Assembly (NCBI RefSeq): GCF_949628215.1
Contig: NC_134286.1
Location: forward strand, 3,224,001-3,288,000
DNA length: 64,000 bases
Direction of reading: 5' to 3'
Source of the DNA: Phalacrocorax aristotelis
Taxonomy: Eukaryota; Chordata; Aves; Suliformes; Phalacrocoracidae
In this document: positions 13,711-25,700 of the stretch, piece after piece
How the letters are laid out: each line of letters opens with the position of its first letter
Numbering within the stretch: the first letter of the stretch is position 1
Notes under the pieces: generated by a model
The model's input: only the letters and a program-made list of their open reading frames with translations
What the model was told of the DNA's origin: nothing
The model's database searches: none
Made by a program: the position numbers and the translations under genes

Positions 13711-13857
13711 CCTGACTACACTGAAGTCCAGTTTAGTTTCTTGTGCACACTGTAATATGAGCTGAAAGCAATTTTTACTTTGATTTGTCATTCCATTTTC
13801 ATAATAACGCTGTAATATCCTTTGTTGTTCTACAGTAAATACAGAACGCAGATTCAT
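13711..13857 (-). CDS. HDX: HDX coding exon 1 (start codon and first homeodomain)
   Basis: This 147-bp exon encodes residues 1-49, starting MNLRSVFTVEQQRILQRYYE, and is essentially identical to the start of human HDX. It covers helices 1 and 2 and the beginning of helix 3 of the first homeodomain. The donor is AGG|GTAAGT at 13711. The ATG is the first three bases of the exon: the preceding AG (13858-13859) sits in TTTATTTTTAG, a plausible acceptor. All 5' leader sequence must therefore come from an upstream non-coding exon, probably the one ending at 22341. The start matches the family start, so no alternative is needed. Confidence 0.97.
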
Positions 13858-14659
13858 CTAAAAATAAAAGAAGATACTCTGAAAGTTGGAATAAAAACTG
13901 TAATACTTGCAGAATGCACAGGCTCTCAGTTATGCTTGTTGTGATAACGCTAAGTGTTGACATGTTTTCTTTGCAGAGTCCTTTACCAACACTTTTACTT
14001 ACTTTCCAGAAAAACCTGTTACAGTCAGCATTAGTGATTCCTTTGTGACAGACTCAAGTTGAGCAGGTAAACTACATGTTTGGAACAACACTCACAGTCT
14101 TTCATAAATAAGTAACTATTACATTGTGTGGCTAAAACCAAGAGCCTCTAGTTTCAAAGAAAAAGCTTCTCCCTTTAAAAAAAAAAAAGGCATTAGGCAA
14201 AAGAGAGTAACACTGGCAGCTCCAACAACATTCGCAGGTCTGTTTCCCCTCCCCTACCAAAAAAAAAAAAAAAAGAAAAAGACACAAAATCTGAGATAAA
14301 ATAAAGGTGACTGTTTGGCACAAGTAAAGTTTCCGCCACCTCCAACTTCAGCAAATCCTACACTCTGTTATGGCTGGTCATGCTACTCCTTCTGCTGTGT
14401 CAGCACCAGCACTTCCCAGCTGCAAAGTCACAAAGATCAAGGACCAGAACTGAAGACCAACGAGGGGGGGGAGGAGGGCGGGATGGGACCCAGAGAGAAG
14501 GGCTTTAGGGAGCTCTGGTCCAGCCCACTGCAGTGCTAATGCTCTAATATTAACACGAAGGAGGGACCACCCAAATCACAGCCTGCATTTAGAAAAGTTC
14601 AAGCTACTGTGAAATTGTACCCTCAGGCTGTAACTCAGGCTTTTTAAAAACACTTCAGG

Positions 14660-15170
14660 GTTGTTTCACAGGGGCATAGGCCAATGCTGGCTACAGGACC
14701 TCAGGATGCGTTCCTGCCCCTTTGCTTTGTCCCGGTCGGTGCTGGATGTTTCAGCACACTCAACCAGAATGAAGAGACCCATGTTCCTCCTGGACCAACA
14801 GCAACTCTTCAGGTCTTGTTTTCAGCCTGCTGAGCCAGCTCAGCACTGGGTCCCCCCATGAGAGAGCTTCGCTGTGTGGGGCAGGGCAGCTAGTGACCTG
14901 GCAGCCCATGCTGCGGCGACCACTCCACTGTGGTCCAGGCCACCGGGCACCCAGGGGCCCTGCCAGGGAGCAGCGCTCCCTCTGCAAGCCTGCCCTCGGG
15001 CCCCCATGCTCCTGATGCGGTGGCCTCTGTGGCAAGCAGCATCACCCCACGGCAGGCCATGGACAGACCCTTCACGGCATTCCCGCCAGAGCCATGCCCC
15101 AGCCGGGCTCAGCACAGGGCTACGGTGGGCAGGAGGTGGCCAGCGATGAGGCGGCCTCTTCTGCAGCAGT
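14660..15170. other. GC-rich intronic patch of unknown nature
   Basis: About 500 bp is clearly more GC-rich than the flanking intron, with scattered CpGs and C/G-rich words. Overlapping ORFs on both strands, including a plus-strand one of 203 residues running on to 15541, follow from this composition. None looks like a known protein. I could not identify a repeat family, terminal repeats or target-site duplications. It could be a decayed element, an alternative promoter or an antisense transcript start. Confidence 0.5.
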
Positions 15171-18100
15171 TTGATGGACACGTTAAACCAGATGCTGCTT
15201 TGTTACGCATGAAAGTTCATGCCCTAGCTTGGAAAAGGCAAACAGCTGAATATTACCAAGTACAGAACAGACTCCCTAATGACCAACTGAACCTTTATGC
15301 TCTTGTTGTATCGTCTATACAGGCAAAGAATATAATCCTCTGGTTTTATGTAAGAAAAGAGCCCCATCGTCACAGGATTTCCAGAACAAGGCGCCTTTAT
15401 TTTGCCCCACATGGGAGGCCACCAGCAGAGACACCGCAAGCACTGGCCAGGAACAATCTGCCTCCAACTTCATGTCTCAGAAAGCAAAAAGTCACCAGCC
15501 ACAAGGTATTTTTAACACTTTCAGTACATGTATCAAAATAATGCAGAACAAACTAAAGAATAAGAAACCATGCCATCATCTTGTAGGAAACTAAAGGGGA
15601 TGAGGGAACCCTTTGTAGCTACCAAGCTTTTAGTCGCTCTTCTTGGAAATTTTGGTTGGAAAGGAGAAGAATAGCAATATACTTAATATTTGCACAAGAA
15701 CTGCTTCTAATTTAGAGCAAATAACATTATTAAGGGCTCAAAAGCATAAGCAGACACCCAACTCCTTTCACGTTATTAATCGAGATGATACCACGCAATG
15801 GTAATGGACATTAGAGTTTGACAGGCCTCTCTATAAAGAAAATGATAGATATCTAGAATTTGGAGTAGGCCAGAGCTTTGACTTCAGCATTTACTTTCCT
15901 CTGTATGTCAACAATCAGAAAATCATTACCAATCTGTAAAACTTACGGTTTACTTTTCCGTAATACTTAAAACAGAAGATGATTTTTCAATCACATTTTT
16001 ACCTCTGTTCCCAATGCTTATTTACCCTCTCAAACCAGTGCATTATTAAACACAGCACTACCAGCTGCATTACAAGTCAGGCTTTCCTGAATTACACCTC
16101 CCCCAGAATGGGTATTCAGTCACAGTCAGGGATAGGCAAAGGAGACTCTTGCTCCAAATACTCCGCTGTTTAAGGAAATGTATAGCAAGCAACAGAGGAG
16201 ACAATTATTAGCCCATTAACAAATCAATAAACTTCATAAAAATCTACTTTATAGAGTTAAGAACTGTCTTCAGATCTCCCATGTGGATACGCGTGACAAT
16301 GCAGCCACCAACTGATTCACGTTACTTTTAAAGAAGACGTTAAGAGTTCATTTTGTGATTCTCCTTCCTCCTGCACGGTTGGCAGGACCGAGCTTACACC
16401 CGTGTGCCTACTACTCTTTCAGTACCAGTGGTCCTGTTTTATTTTGTTGAGATCAGTTCCCACAAATGACCTCATCAGAAATAGTTATGAACCTTCTATC
16501 TTTCCAGATCCAGATGAAGTCTGTCACCCAACAGCTCCAGCATTTCTATACATAGGCTTATCAAAAAGAAGCATGCTCTCCAAATAGTTTGTCAGCTGCG
16601 ATGAGGCCTCCTCCGATTGCAAGATAAATTTTTAGGATCAGACCTGATGACCTGCAAGCGCTGATGCGTGTCAGGTCCTTGACACATTTTTGAATCATGT
16701 GGATTTCTGTATCCAAAGTCACTCCTGGGTTAAAACACTTTAATTGTTGTATTTGACATCTGTAGTTACGACAACAACAGGGTGGAGCATTTTGACAAAA
16801 GCTCTTGATCTTCAGATACACCTATATGCCTTGCAGGACAGACTTTGCCTAGCTAAGCTCAAGAAAGGTCATGGTCTGGTTTAATAAACAACTCATTTTT
16901 GCAGTTTATTTTAATGACTTGTAAACGACACCTGCCAACCAAAATACTGGTAAGATTCCTTAGTAACTTCTGCCTTGAATCCAGTCAAGTGCAGCTCAGA
17001 GGATCTGTGCAAAGGCCATCAGAAAGTGACTCAAATACATAGACTGCAGGACCCTACAAACACAGGCTTCTGGAAGCTGAGGCATACCTTGAGTTTACAT
17101 TCCAACATCTAAACTTTCAAATAAGCCGGAGAGAATTTATTAATGATTTCTGTGTTTGAAATATACCGAAATCTACGTCAACAGACAGTTCTGTACCATT
17201 TCCCACTGCCCCACCTATCCGCACACATACTGACTAAACCTACAGAAGGGACATTAAAATATTCTTAAAATATCATTAGCTCTACTGCTGTGTCAATCAA
17301 TCCTTTCATTCTGCTTTGCCAATTAATTAATCCATGGTTTTTTTTCTAAACTGCCTTTTACCAGAGGCAACAGAAATTTAGGGTAAATTGCAGAATAAAC
17401 CAGACTTGACACATGTTGTTCAGAAGGGCCATGCAGGCAGCTACATCTGCCCAACTTTTAGAAAACTCGGTTCAAATTCTACTCAAAATATTCAACTCAA
17501 AGCAAACTAACCGATCCATAGGTTCACTACAAGCCCTTCTATCACATCCCGTAATACTTTGAACTACACCACAGTTGTTTGGTACAGCACAGTTATTAAT
17601 AAATAGACTTTAAGCTCCAGAGTGTGCAGAAGCAACAGATAACCTCAGACGACAGCACTCATGCCTGGCCTAAAGCCCCAGCAAACCCACCCACACCCAG
17701 GGAGCTGCAGGGTGGGTTTTGCTGTTTGGGTCGCAGATGTGGCACGACCTCACAAGGCACATGCTCTGGTCATTGCTGGGCGGGAAACACAACTTTGTGT
17801 GAAGATTACACAGCACAAGAGAAAGGAAATTAAGAATCATAAGGGTTTTTGCTTTTTAACTGCCTACGTAATAATTTATAACTAGGTATAAAAGAGCACA
17901 AGATTATTACTAGTGTTTCTACTACTAATAGCGATCTCCAAGCACTCAACTCAATCCCGTAGGACAAAACAGTAACTGGCATACTGACTTCACACTAGTG
18001 TGCAGGACATTTGGTGATACTCCTTCTCTTGCAGGTTAAAAGCCCACTGATAGTATCTTATCTGTAAACTCCAGATGGATAACAGTGTGCTATCAGCAGT

Positions 18101-21100
18101 TCTTAAGCGCTTATTTAGACTATTTAAAGCAGTACCCTGGGTTGAAGAAACCAAATACTGAATGTTTGGAAGCTCCACTTGGAAAGCCACAAAACCCAAA
18201 GCCATCAGCTTAATCCATGAAGTGTTGACTCTGCGTATGCCATCCTCACAGGTAACAAGTTTTGCTCACTTTCCACACTTGTCAGACCTCACAATTTATC
18301 TACCTTAAAGACACTGAGCATTCAAACATCTGTAAGAGCATAATGTTACACTCTCTGAGACTAGATTAATACACATTAATACTGGATTCATCAAAGGATT
18401 ACAATGGCTTTTGGCTTTTTTTTTTTTTTGATGAGTGTTAACTATGAAAACTGATGCTGAACAGGCTACACAAAACAAGATATTCTTACATTTTCTCTAG
18501 TATGGGAGATCCCTGACAGTCAGTGGAAATACATACAAACTAAAGATAACTTACAAAGTGCTGATGCCGTGTTAATATCAAGGGAATCAGCAGATCATAC
18601 ACCTTCATAGGGGACTCAGTATTATTCAGAACCACCACAGTAACGTCAAAGGAAATAGACTCCTTTTCCCAATTTGTGTACCTAGGAAGCACTCCCGTTT
18701 CTCCAGGATTTCTCACCTTTGTCTCAGACTCCAAGTTAGAAAGCCACACGGATTTTTATCATGATTTCATTTTAATCTTGACTTGTCAAGCTTAGAAAAC
18801 ACGCATTTGAGCTTTTGGGAAGCCAGGTATCCAGCTGGTTGGCAACACATTGGCACTGAAAAGAGAGTTTGTTACAGAAGAGCACTCTGTGAAACGTATT
18901 CAATTCAGGCAAAGTAATATGCAAACTGAAATACCATGAACACCAGTCTTTTCTTCACTTCAATAAAAGACAGCGGTGGCAAAGCAGTATTTTTAAGGAT
19001 TCAACACCTGCCTGTTCTGCTAATAAAATAAGGTAGCTTTGGCGAAGTATGTTGCTGCCTGTGTGGCAGGGCAGAGAATAATTTATGACAAACAAAAAAG
19101 CAGGTTTCCTGTAAGTACTTCCTTCACCCCCGCTACACGTCCTAGGCCAACTAACATCATTCAACTTTCCCCTTTGGTGGTCTCCCACTCCTCAACCTTC
19201 TGTAAATCCATCAAGACAAAGAAGTCGTTCTTCATGCCCTTTCTAATACTAATTAGAAGAATTTATCATAGCAGCAGAAGAATCCCTTCACTGTACACAG
19301 TGGTTCAGGAAACACAAAGATAGTCCAAGTGCTAAGTCAGGCACTGGCGACATGTGAGAGATCTGTTAAGAGGAAGACGGGAACTCCGTGCCCTTCAGTT
19401 TCCCCAAGACCACTGAGTATGAGCCTCATGAAGGACGATCCTGCTGACACACTGCAACCTGTCACATTGGCTCCTCCTCAGCTGAGATTAAATTTATCCT
19501 TAGGGCTGAACTTCTCCAGACTTCTTGAGCTGTTTGAGCAACTTTTCCCACAGTATCCACCTTCTTTCCCTTCCTGTGGCAAAAGTGAGCACAAGTGGAG
19601 ACGGGAGAACATAGAAGAACTAAAACCAAGTTTGCTTCTCCAGTAATAGTACCTTTGCTTCATGAAACAGCAATTAATGTAAGAATTATCTCATATGGTT
19701 TGCTGCAAATGCCTAGTCCTTCCACTCTAGTTACTTTATTCAACATCCAAAATTAAGACTCTCTCCAGGGAGACCTGGCAAAGCCCACAGATGTATTTTT
19801 AGAAACCAATGAAATCAAATTGGTTCAAGAAGTACCACAAAGGAAAGAGCAACAATAAGAAAATGGGAATAATCCTGTATCAACGAGCCCCTCATTAAAA
19901 AAAAAATAATAAAAAAATTCAAGAGTTAGCTGTTCTGCAATGGCTACTTGAAAGATCTGGAGGCAAAAAAAATAAGAGAAAAAAAAAAAGAAGCAGCATA
20001 AGAAGGAAAAAAATAATTTCTGTGGTCTAAAGTCTTCCTACAGTGCACAGCAGTATAGTCTAAGTATCAAGAAGTCTCCAAACATTAAGATTGTTGAATC
20101 AAGTAAGCTTACCTACAAGGTAAGTAGAATACTACATTAATACTAATTAAATTGAAAGATCAGAAATGAAAACTTAATGATACTCCTCTCATTTCACGCA
20201 GTAACAGAAACCAGTCTTGGATGTGAAATTATAATTAGTAAAAAATCCCCTCTGAGTACAAGCCAGCACAAAGTGACTAGTAGAAATCTTTATGGTATAA
20301 AACATTATAAAACTGTCAGGGATTAACACATAGTGATAAAAGGGAACATATGGTTTCTGAGAGATTATGGGTTTTTTTTAACCTCAGCACCAAACAAGCA
20401 TTTGTTTGGGAAAAAAGGCATCGTATAAAAGCCTGTAAGCTACGCGTTCAGTCTGTCCATCCGTAACAGGTACAATAAGAAAATCAGCACGCTCCTCAAT
20501 TTATTTTTTTTTTCCCTTTAGCTCCACAGATCTCCAGTGGTACAAAATAACAAGACTCTACTCCAATATAAATCTGAGACAAACCTGCATCTATAATAAG
20601 AAAGCTACCATATACATAAATAAAACAAGACTGCAGCAGTGACACTATTACTAGAGCTTTAGAAACCTGAACTGCATCAGCAATCACCTAATTCACTTTC
20701 CATGTCTGCCAAAGGCTCACAATTTTTTTGCACACCCCAAACAGAAAGAAAACAACCAGCCAACCCCGCAACTTACACACCACGTGTGGAGATACTGGAT
20801 GCACATCAAACAACGTTTAATAATCTGATTTTGTAGGTTACTGCTGCTTTCCTACACAGGCCAAAACAGTTACAACTACCCAAATGTAAGTGCAGTAGAT
20901 TATGCTTACAGTTGGGTAAGTGTAATGTACAGACCAGCTCATAAAACTACTTTTAAATACCCATGACTCACAGCACAACTGCTTCCCTCTCCACAATTTG
21001 TAATATTGTATTACAGTTCTGCCTATAAAATTCAGCGCTTTATTAGGGACAAATTAAGACAGCTCTCAGTAACTTAATAACATACTAACCTATGACCACA

Positions 21101-22024
21101 ACTCTGCAGGTTTATGCATCCCATCCCACTTCACTCATGCAAATGAGACTTCTGTTTCCAACTGTATTAGCCACGTTTTAAGTCAAGCACGGGTACACAA
21201 GCGTTTGTAAGATATAGGTCAGAAAAAAGGAAAGGAATGCTACAATGCAATTTTATTCTGAAGATGTGAGCTGCTTCAAGACTCCAGTTCGGAGGATTCA
21301 GAGCTGCTTTTGGTTAATTACCTACGGCCTCAGCTATAATATCCGAAGTTCTAGGCTAACGGAATGCACCGGCATGGGGGTTGCCTGCTATTCCCCGCGT
21401 GGGGCAAGCCTACGTGGAAGGACAGCACTTCCCGAGGCGAGATCCCCCCTGGCACCACCATCCCTGCGGAACGCGGCAGACTGCGCGGCCAGCGCGCTTC
21501 TTCCTCCTCATCCCCTTCCAAACGCTTCGGGGCCAAGATCTGACAGCGCGAGGAGGCCCGGTCGACTGCCGCCACGGCCGGCTGCCTTTGGCACCAAAAC
21601 AGGCCTTTGAGAGGTAGAACTCCTGAGGAGAGACAAGGCTCGAGCTGTTCCGTGACAGGCTCCTGCCGCTGACCACGTCCCGCCCCGCTCACGCGTGGGT
21701 GCCCGCCTGCCCCTGCCTGGGCCCCACAGGCCTCCCGCCATGACAAGCTTTCCTCTTACCCGTCCCCCACCGCCGCCCGCACCTCCCCCCAAAAGCCTTC
21801 AACTGTACCAGCCCGGACTCGGGGAGCCGCCCCCACACGGGGGCCAGGGGGAGCCCCAGAGCTCGGGGGACAGAAAACAGGAGCAAGCGCCACGGGTGAC
21901 CAGCCCGCCCGCTGCCCCTCCGCGCATGCGGCCCCGCCGCCCCGCGGGGGCCGCAGAGCAGCGCGCAGGCGCAGTGCGACCGGGGCGGCGCAGGCGGCCC
22001 CCAGCCCGGCGGGCCCAGCGGCCG

Positions 22025-22036
22025 TGCGCATGCGCA
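22025..22036. promoter_or_regulatory. NRF1 binding motif (palindromic, best of a cluster)
   Basis: TGCGCATGCGCA is a perfect match to the palindromic NRF1 consensus. A second near-perfect copy lies at 22098-22109 (TGCGCATGCGCG). Weaker variants are at about 21922-21930 and 21963-21973. Several copies within 200 bp of a CpG island is a common arrangement for NRF1-dependent promoters. Confidence 0.8.
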
Positions 22037-22169
22037 GTGCGGCGGCGGGCGGCGGGAGCCTACTGCCTGCCTCTGCGGGGCCGCCGGAGAGGCGCAGTGC
22101 GCATGCGCGACCGAGGTGCCTGTGCCAGCGCCAGCCCGCGCGGCCGCCCTCCCCCACACCGGCCCGGGG

Positions 22170-22218
22170 CATCATCACCATCATCATCATCACTACCATC
22201 ATCACCATCATCATCATC
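22170..22218. repeat. CAT/ATC trinucleotide microsatellite
   Basis: This is an imperfect (CAT)n run with ACC interruptions, continuing into a short GTC/CTC tail to about 22231. It sits inside the CpG island, in the predicted first HDX intron close to the donor. Poly-His or poly-Met/Asp ORFs through it are artefacts of the repeat. Confidence 0.95.
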
Positions 22219-22340
22219 GTCGTCCTCCTCCCCGCTCGCCCGCCCGCCGCGCCCCTCCCGGGCGGGGACCCGGCTGCTCCCCCGGGATTCGCCGCCCGCC
22301 GCCCGCCGCCCACCGCCCCCGCGCGGCGCGCTGGGCTTAC

Positions 22341-22440
22341 CGTGGTGCACGGGGCCGGTGCGGGGGGCGCGGGGCTCCGGATTCAGCCGGTTTACGGCTG
22401 GGTCGGTCCCGGCGTCACACAATGAAATCAGCGCCTCCGA
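22341..22440 (-). other. HDX: Predicted HDX non-coding first exon (5' UTR)
   Basis: A strong minus-strand donor, CACG|GTAAGC, occurs at 22341 inside the CpG island. Joining it to the ATG exon at 13857 gives CACGATGA, which has an A at -3 and so a good Kozak context. The coding exon starts exactly at its ATG, so such an upstream exon is required. The right-hand limit is a guess, placed just downstream of the CRE and CCAAT box. Other donors in the island cannot be excluded without transcript data. Confidence 0.5.
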
Positions 22441-22462
22441 TCATTAATTCTCATCATGATCG

Positions 22463-22488
22463 TGACGTCAGCGCAGACAGCGGCCAAT
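22463..22488. promoter_or_regulatory. CRE and CCAAT box
   Basis: A perfect palindromic CRE (TGACGTCA) is at 22463-22470. A CCAAT pentamer in plus orientation follows 13 bp later (22484-22488). Both are close upstream of the predicted minus-strand HDX first exon and could serve transcription in either direction. Binding is inferred from motif only. Confidence 0.7.
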
Positions 22489-22799
22489 GGGAGCGTAAGA
22501 TCAGCGCCGGCCGGGACAGTGCTCGCCCCCGCCCCTCGCCCGGGGGGGCGCGCGGGCAGGGTGCGCGGGGCCGGGCCGCGCCGCGCCGTGCTGTGAGGGG
22601 AGCGGCGGGAGCGGGGCGGGAGGCGCTGCCCCTCAGCCAACAGCCCCGTCTTCCCTCACGCCTCCCGCCGCCCGGGGCAGCTCTGCCCCGCCGCCCCCCT
22701 CCTGAGGTCCCCTCCCGCTCACCTGCCCGGGGCGCCGCGGGCTCGTCGCCCCCCCGCGCCCTTACGCTATCCCCGCCTGCGGGCTGGCAGCGGTGGGCG

Positions 22800-25700
22800 C
22801 CATGGGGAAGCCAACCGTGCGCCTGTAAAGCGATACCAGCGTCTTCAGAGAGAAATAAATCGCGAATAACTGGCTAAATAAAATTTCCCGTGCTTTACAA
22901 CCTTGTGCTGCTGTGGGCAGGCAAGCAGGTGTGCCGTTCCCCCCCCACACCCCCACCACAACTTGCACTTGTGCACCTCTGGTTCCTATATCAGGGCCAT
23001 AACTTCGTTAATCCCTCCTCACTTTTCACAGTGCCGTCTGGTTGGCTATGTATCAACATTCTCCCTCATAATCTCAACATCTGGACAGCCTTAGCACTTT
23101 CAGTCCCCTTATTTTTTGTGGGGGGCATCTTCACAGCTCACCCCTCCAAGTGAAGTGGAGAAAACACAACCCAGGTCTAAACATACAATGCGTTGCATCC
23201 TAATTCTCACCCTCAGTAACTGCTGAGACAGTTGGCATATATGGGGAATCATTTTGACGCTGATGCACTTTGTTTTCCATTTCCATTCCAAAATCTGAAA
23301 AGCTCCACGAAGGATCCAGGTGTAAATGACATAAACGTTGTGGCAGTAAAGAAACAAACTTTTTATCACTTGGGGCAAAGACATTTGGCCTGGGAAGAAA
23401 GGAAATGCCAGTCTCTTCAAGTGGGCAGCACAGAGCCGGTGCCCCCGCGGCGGCCAGACACCTCGCCTGTGTCTTGGTTGGAGCTGGTGGTTGTAGCAGC
23501 ACCACAACACAAACTACACACGCACCTAAGGATTCCACAGCACAATCAGATGTGTTGATGCCAGCCCTCCTTCGGGCTCGGCTTCCCATCCGAAAGGAAA
23601 CCTAGTCAATAAACAAGTGGGAAGTCCGATACCGTTCATCCATGTCTGATATACATATTTCTATGTGATAGAAGCCATTTATTGGCTTGGCTGTAAGAGC
23701 ACTAAGTCTGAATCAGAGTCAAGGCTTTGTTGTGTTAATTACAAAGCCTCCAGATACGCTGTGTCCCTGTCCTGAACAGTTTACACTGTAAATCACAATA
23801 TTAAAATATTAAAACCAGCAATTAATTTTGTGCAATGACTTTATGACTTTAACCAGAACTATTGGTAAAGATTTCTGCAGGACTGAAATAAAAGGATTGT
23901 TACTTGTTATTTGTAGGCAGGGAGGAGAAAAGCAATCAATGTGTATGTTTATTTTAAAATTACAGTAAGTTATTTACATAATTTAAAAATTTTAACACTG
24001 ACTTGTGACATATTTATCTCTGTTTCTGGCCACTTAAAGTTTTGTCTGTGGTTTTCCATGCAGCTGCAAGATGTGCTGAATGGTTGGTCATCCACAAATA
24101 AAACACGTCCTTCTAGGGCATCTGTTAACATCTGTTAATAGTTGAGTAGTAGCTGATGTTCTGTCCACATTGTAACGACATTTCCTTCACCACTCTGGAA
24201 AGTCAATCAATCAATTAATAAAGCTTAATCTGAGCTAAAGATCTTAGATTACTTAAATTGTCTCAGTCAAGTGCCAGTCTTCAGCTTTCCTGTTTTGTAA
24301 AGCAGAGGATGGACCGAGCCAGCTTTCCTCTGGTAATGCTCGTCTCTCCTGGTGTGGCTGACGTTGAGAGCTCTGCACACTTCCAACAAATTCAGACAAT
24401 ATATCAGATATATTGACACTATCTTTCCTTTGTATCACACCCAGTAATTGTGATGCCGAGGGATTGGGATGAATGAGGTGGGCCAGCTGAAAAGACGGTG
24501 TTTTTCTGGGTGGGATTGGTTCCCTGCTGGCTCAGCATGTTGATACAACTTGCCTACTGCAGCACAGGTGCTTGGCCCACAGCAGAAAAGCAGCGTGAGG
24601 AAGGAGCTGAGGATGAGGAAGAGGAGGGGGAATCCCTTTGGCTGGCTAGCAGCCCCCAACTGTATTGGATTAGACGCAGTGGTAAACACCCTGAATTTAA
24701 TAACAAGCTCTTACGGATAGTCCGTGTATTTTAAACCCTAAATCTTGTATTATGTTGCTTCTTCTCCTGGATATATTCCCTTTATCTGTGTGCCATCAAC
24801 ACTCACCTTGTAGAAATTAAATAGAGCAACCATAAAAACCCTACACTGCTTTTATAGAAAATACTGTTTTGGAATTTGCTATGGCATGATTCCAGAGACA
24901 TTTGGCATGATTTCTTCTCACGTTATCTGGGGCTTAAGAAGCAAAAATGGTGAGACAGTGTCTCTAAAATCCTTTGAAAAAGATACACTAGTGTTTGATA
25001 AAATACAGCTTATTAAACTCTTTTTAAATGTTGAATAATAGAAGGTAGTATATCAAGGGCTCTTATCTGACTAACAATGGGCTCACAGGTGCTTTTTCTA
25101 TAGTTTATATCAAAAAGTCATAGAATCTTTCTTAAAGGAGACATCAGCTGTGTATTGAACTCATCAAAGAAACTAATATGCAGACTTGCGACCACATAAA
25201 AGATTTATAGATCACAGTAACAGAAATTTCTCTCAGAATAAAAGGTAGGACTAAGAGCTTGAGCAGAAAAGTCTGTATCCAGCAAGCAGAATATGAAAAG
25301 AAAAAAGAGGTAAAGGAAATGTGGAAAAATATATTCATGCTAGTGGTAGGAGTGGGGTAGGAGAGGCGCACTCAACAATACATACTTTACAACAGAGAAG
25401 AGTAAACTGAACGTATAGGTTAAAAAAGCCACTGATGTTAGCAGCAGTGGAGTGACAAGCTCCAGAAAGAACTTCATACTATTTACCTCCTTCCCTGGTA
25501 TTGCCTCCAATGAGACAGACCTTGAGGGAGAAACTATGGCAGGATGAAATGACACAAATATTCTGCTACTGCAACCAGATTCACATGCTTTCTCATTCAT
25601 TAATAACAGATTTAAATTAACAGGGGCTGGCAAATTGGTGCAGTGGTTTAAACAGTAGCCCGGGACATAAAAGGACTCCTTACATGAGGGAATTAGCATC

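Larger units (their letters stand above)
13858..22340 (-). other. HDX: HDX first intron (between non-coding exon and ATG exon)
   Basis: About 8.5 kb runs from the CpG-island donor to the acceptor at 13858. The intron is AT-rich except for a GC-rich patch at about 14660-15170 and the CpG island at its upstream end. It has several A-rich runs (for example 14259-14280 and 19890-20010). ORFs of 60-200 residues here do not resemble known proteins. The extent depends on the predicted non-coding exon being right. Confidence 0.6.
21420..22790. promoter_or_regulatory. HDX: CpG island, probable HDX promoter
   Basis: This is a dense CpG island in AT-rich surroundings. It lies upstream of the HDX ATG exon on the minus strand. 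It contains a cluster of NRF1-type motifs at about 21922-22110. A full cAMP-response element is at 22463-22470, a CCAAT box at 22484-22488 and an SP1-type GC box at 22613-22620. Islands of this kind are typical of TATA-less, broad vertebrate promoters. No gene was recognised immediately rightward on the plus strand. Divergent transcription from the island is possible but not shown. Confidence 0.8.

Noticed and set aside
21695-22877. Long plus-strand ORFs of about 250 residues in the HDX CpG island
   Set aside because: Pro/Arg/Ala/Ser/His-rich products caused by GC composition and the CAT repeat; overlapping ORFs exist in every frame and none resembles a protein family.
25113-25130. TCATAGAATC, resembling the 3' octamer tail of avian CR1 elements
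   Set aside because: Only a single octamer, with no repeat of the unit and no CR1 body beside it.
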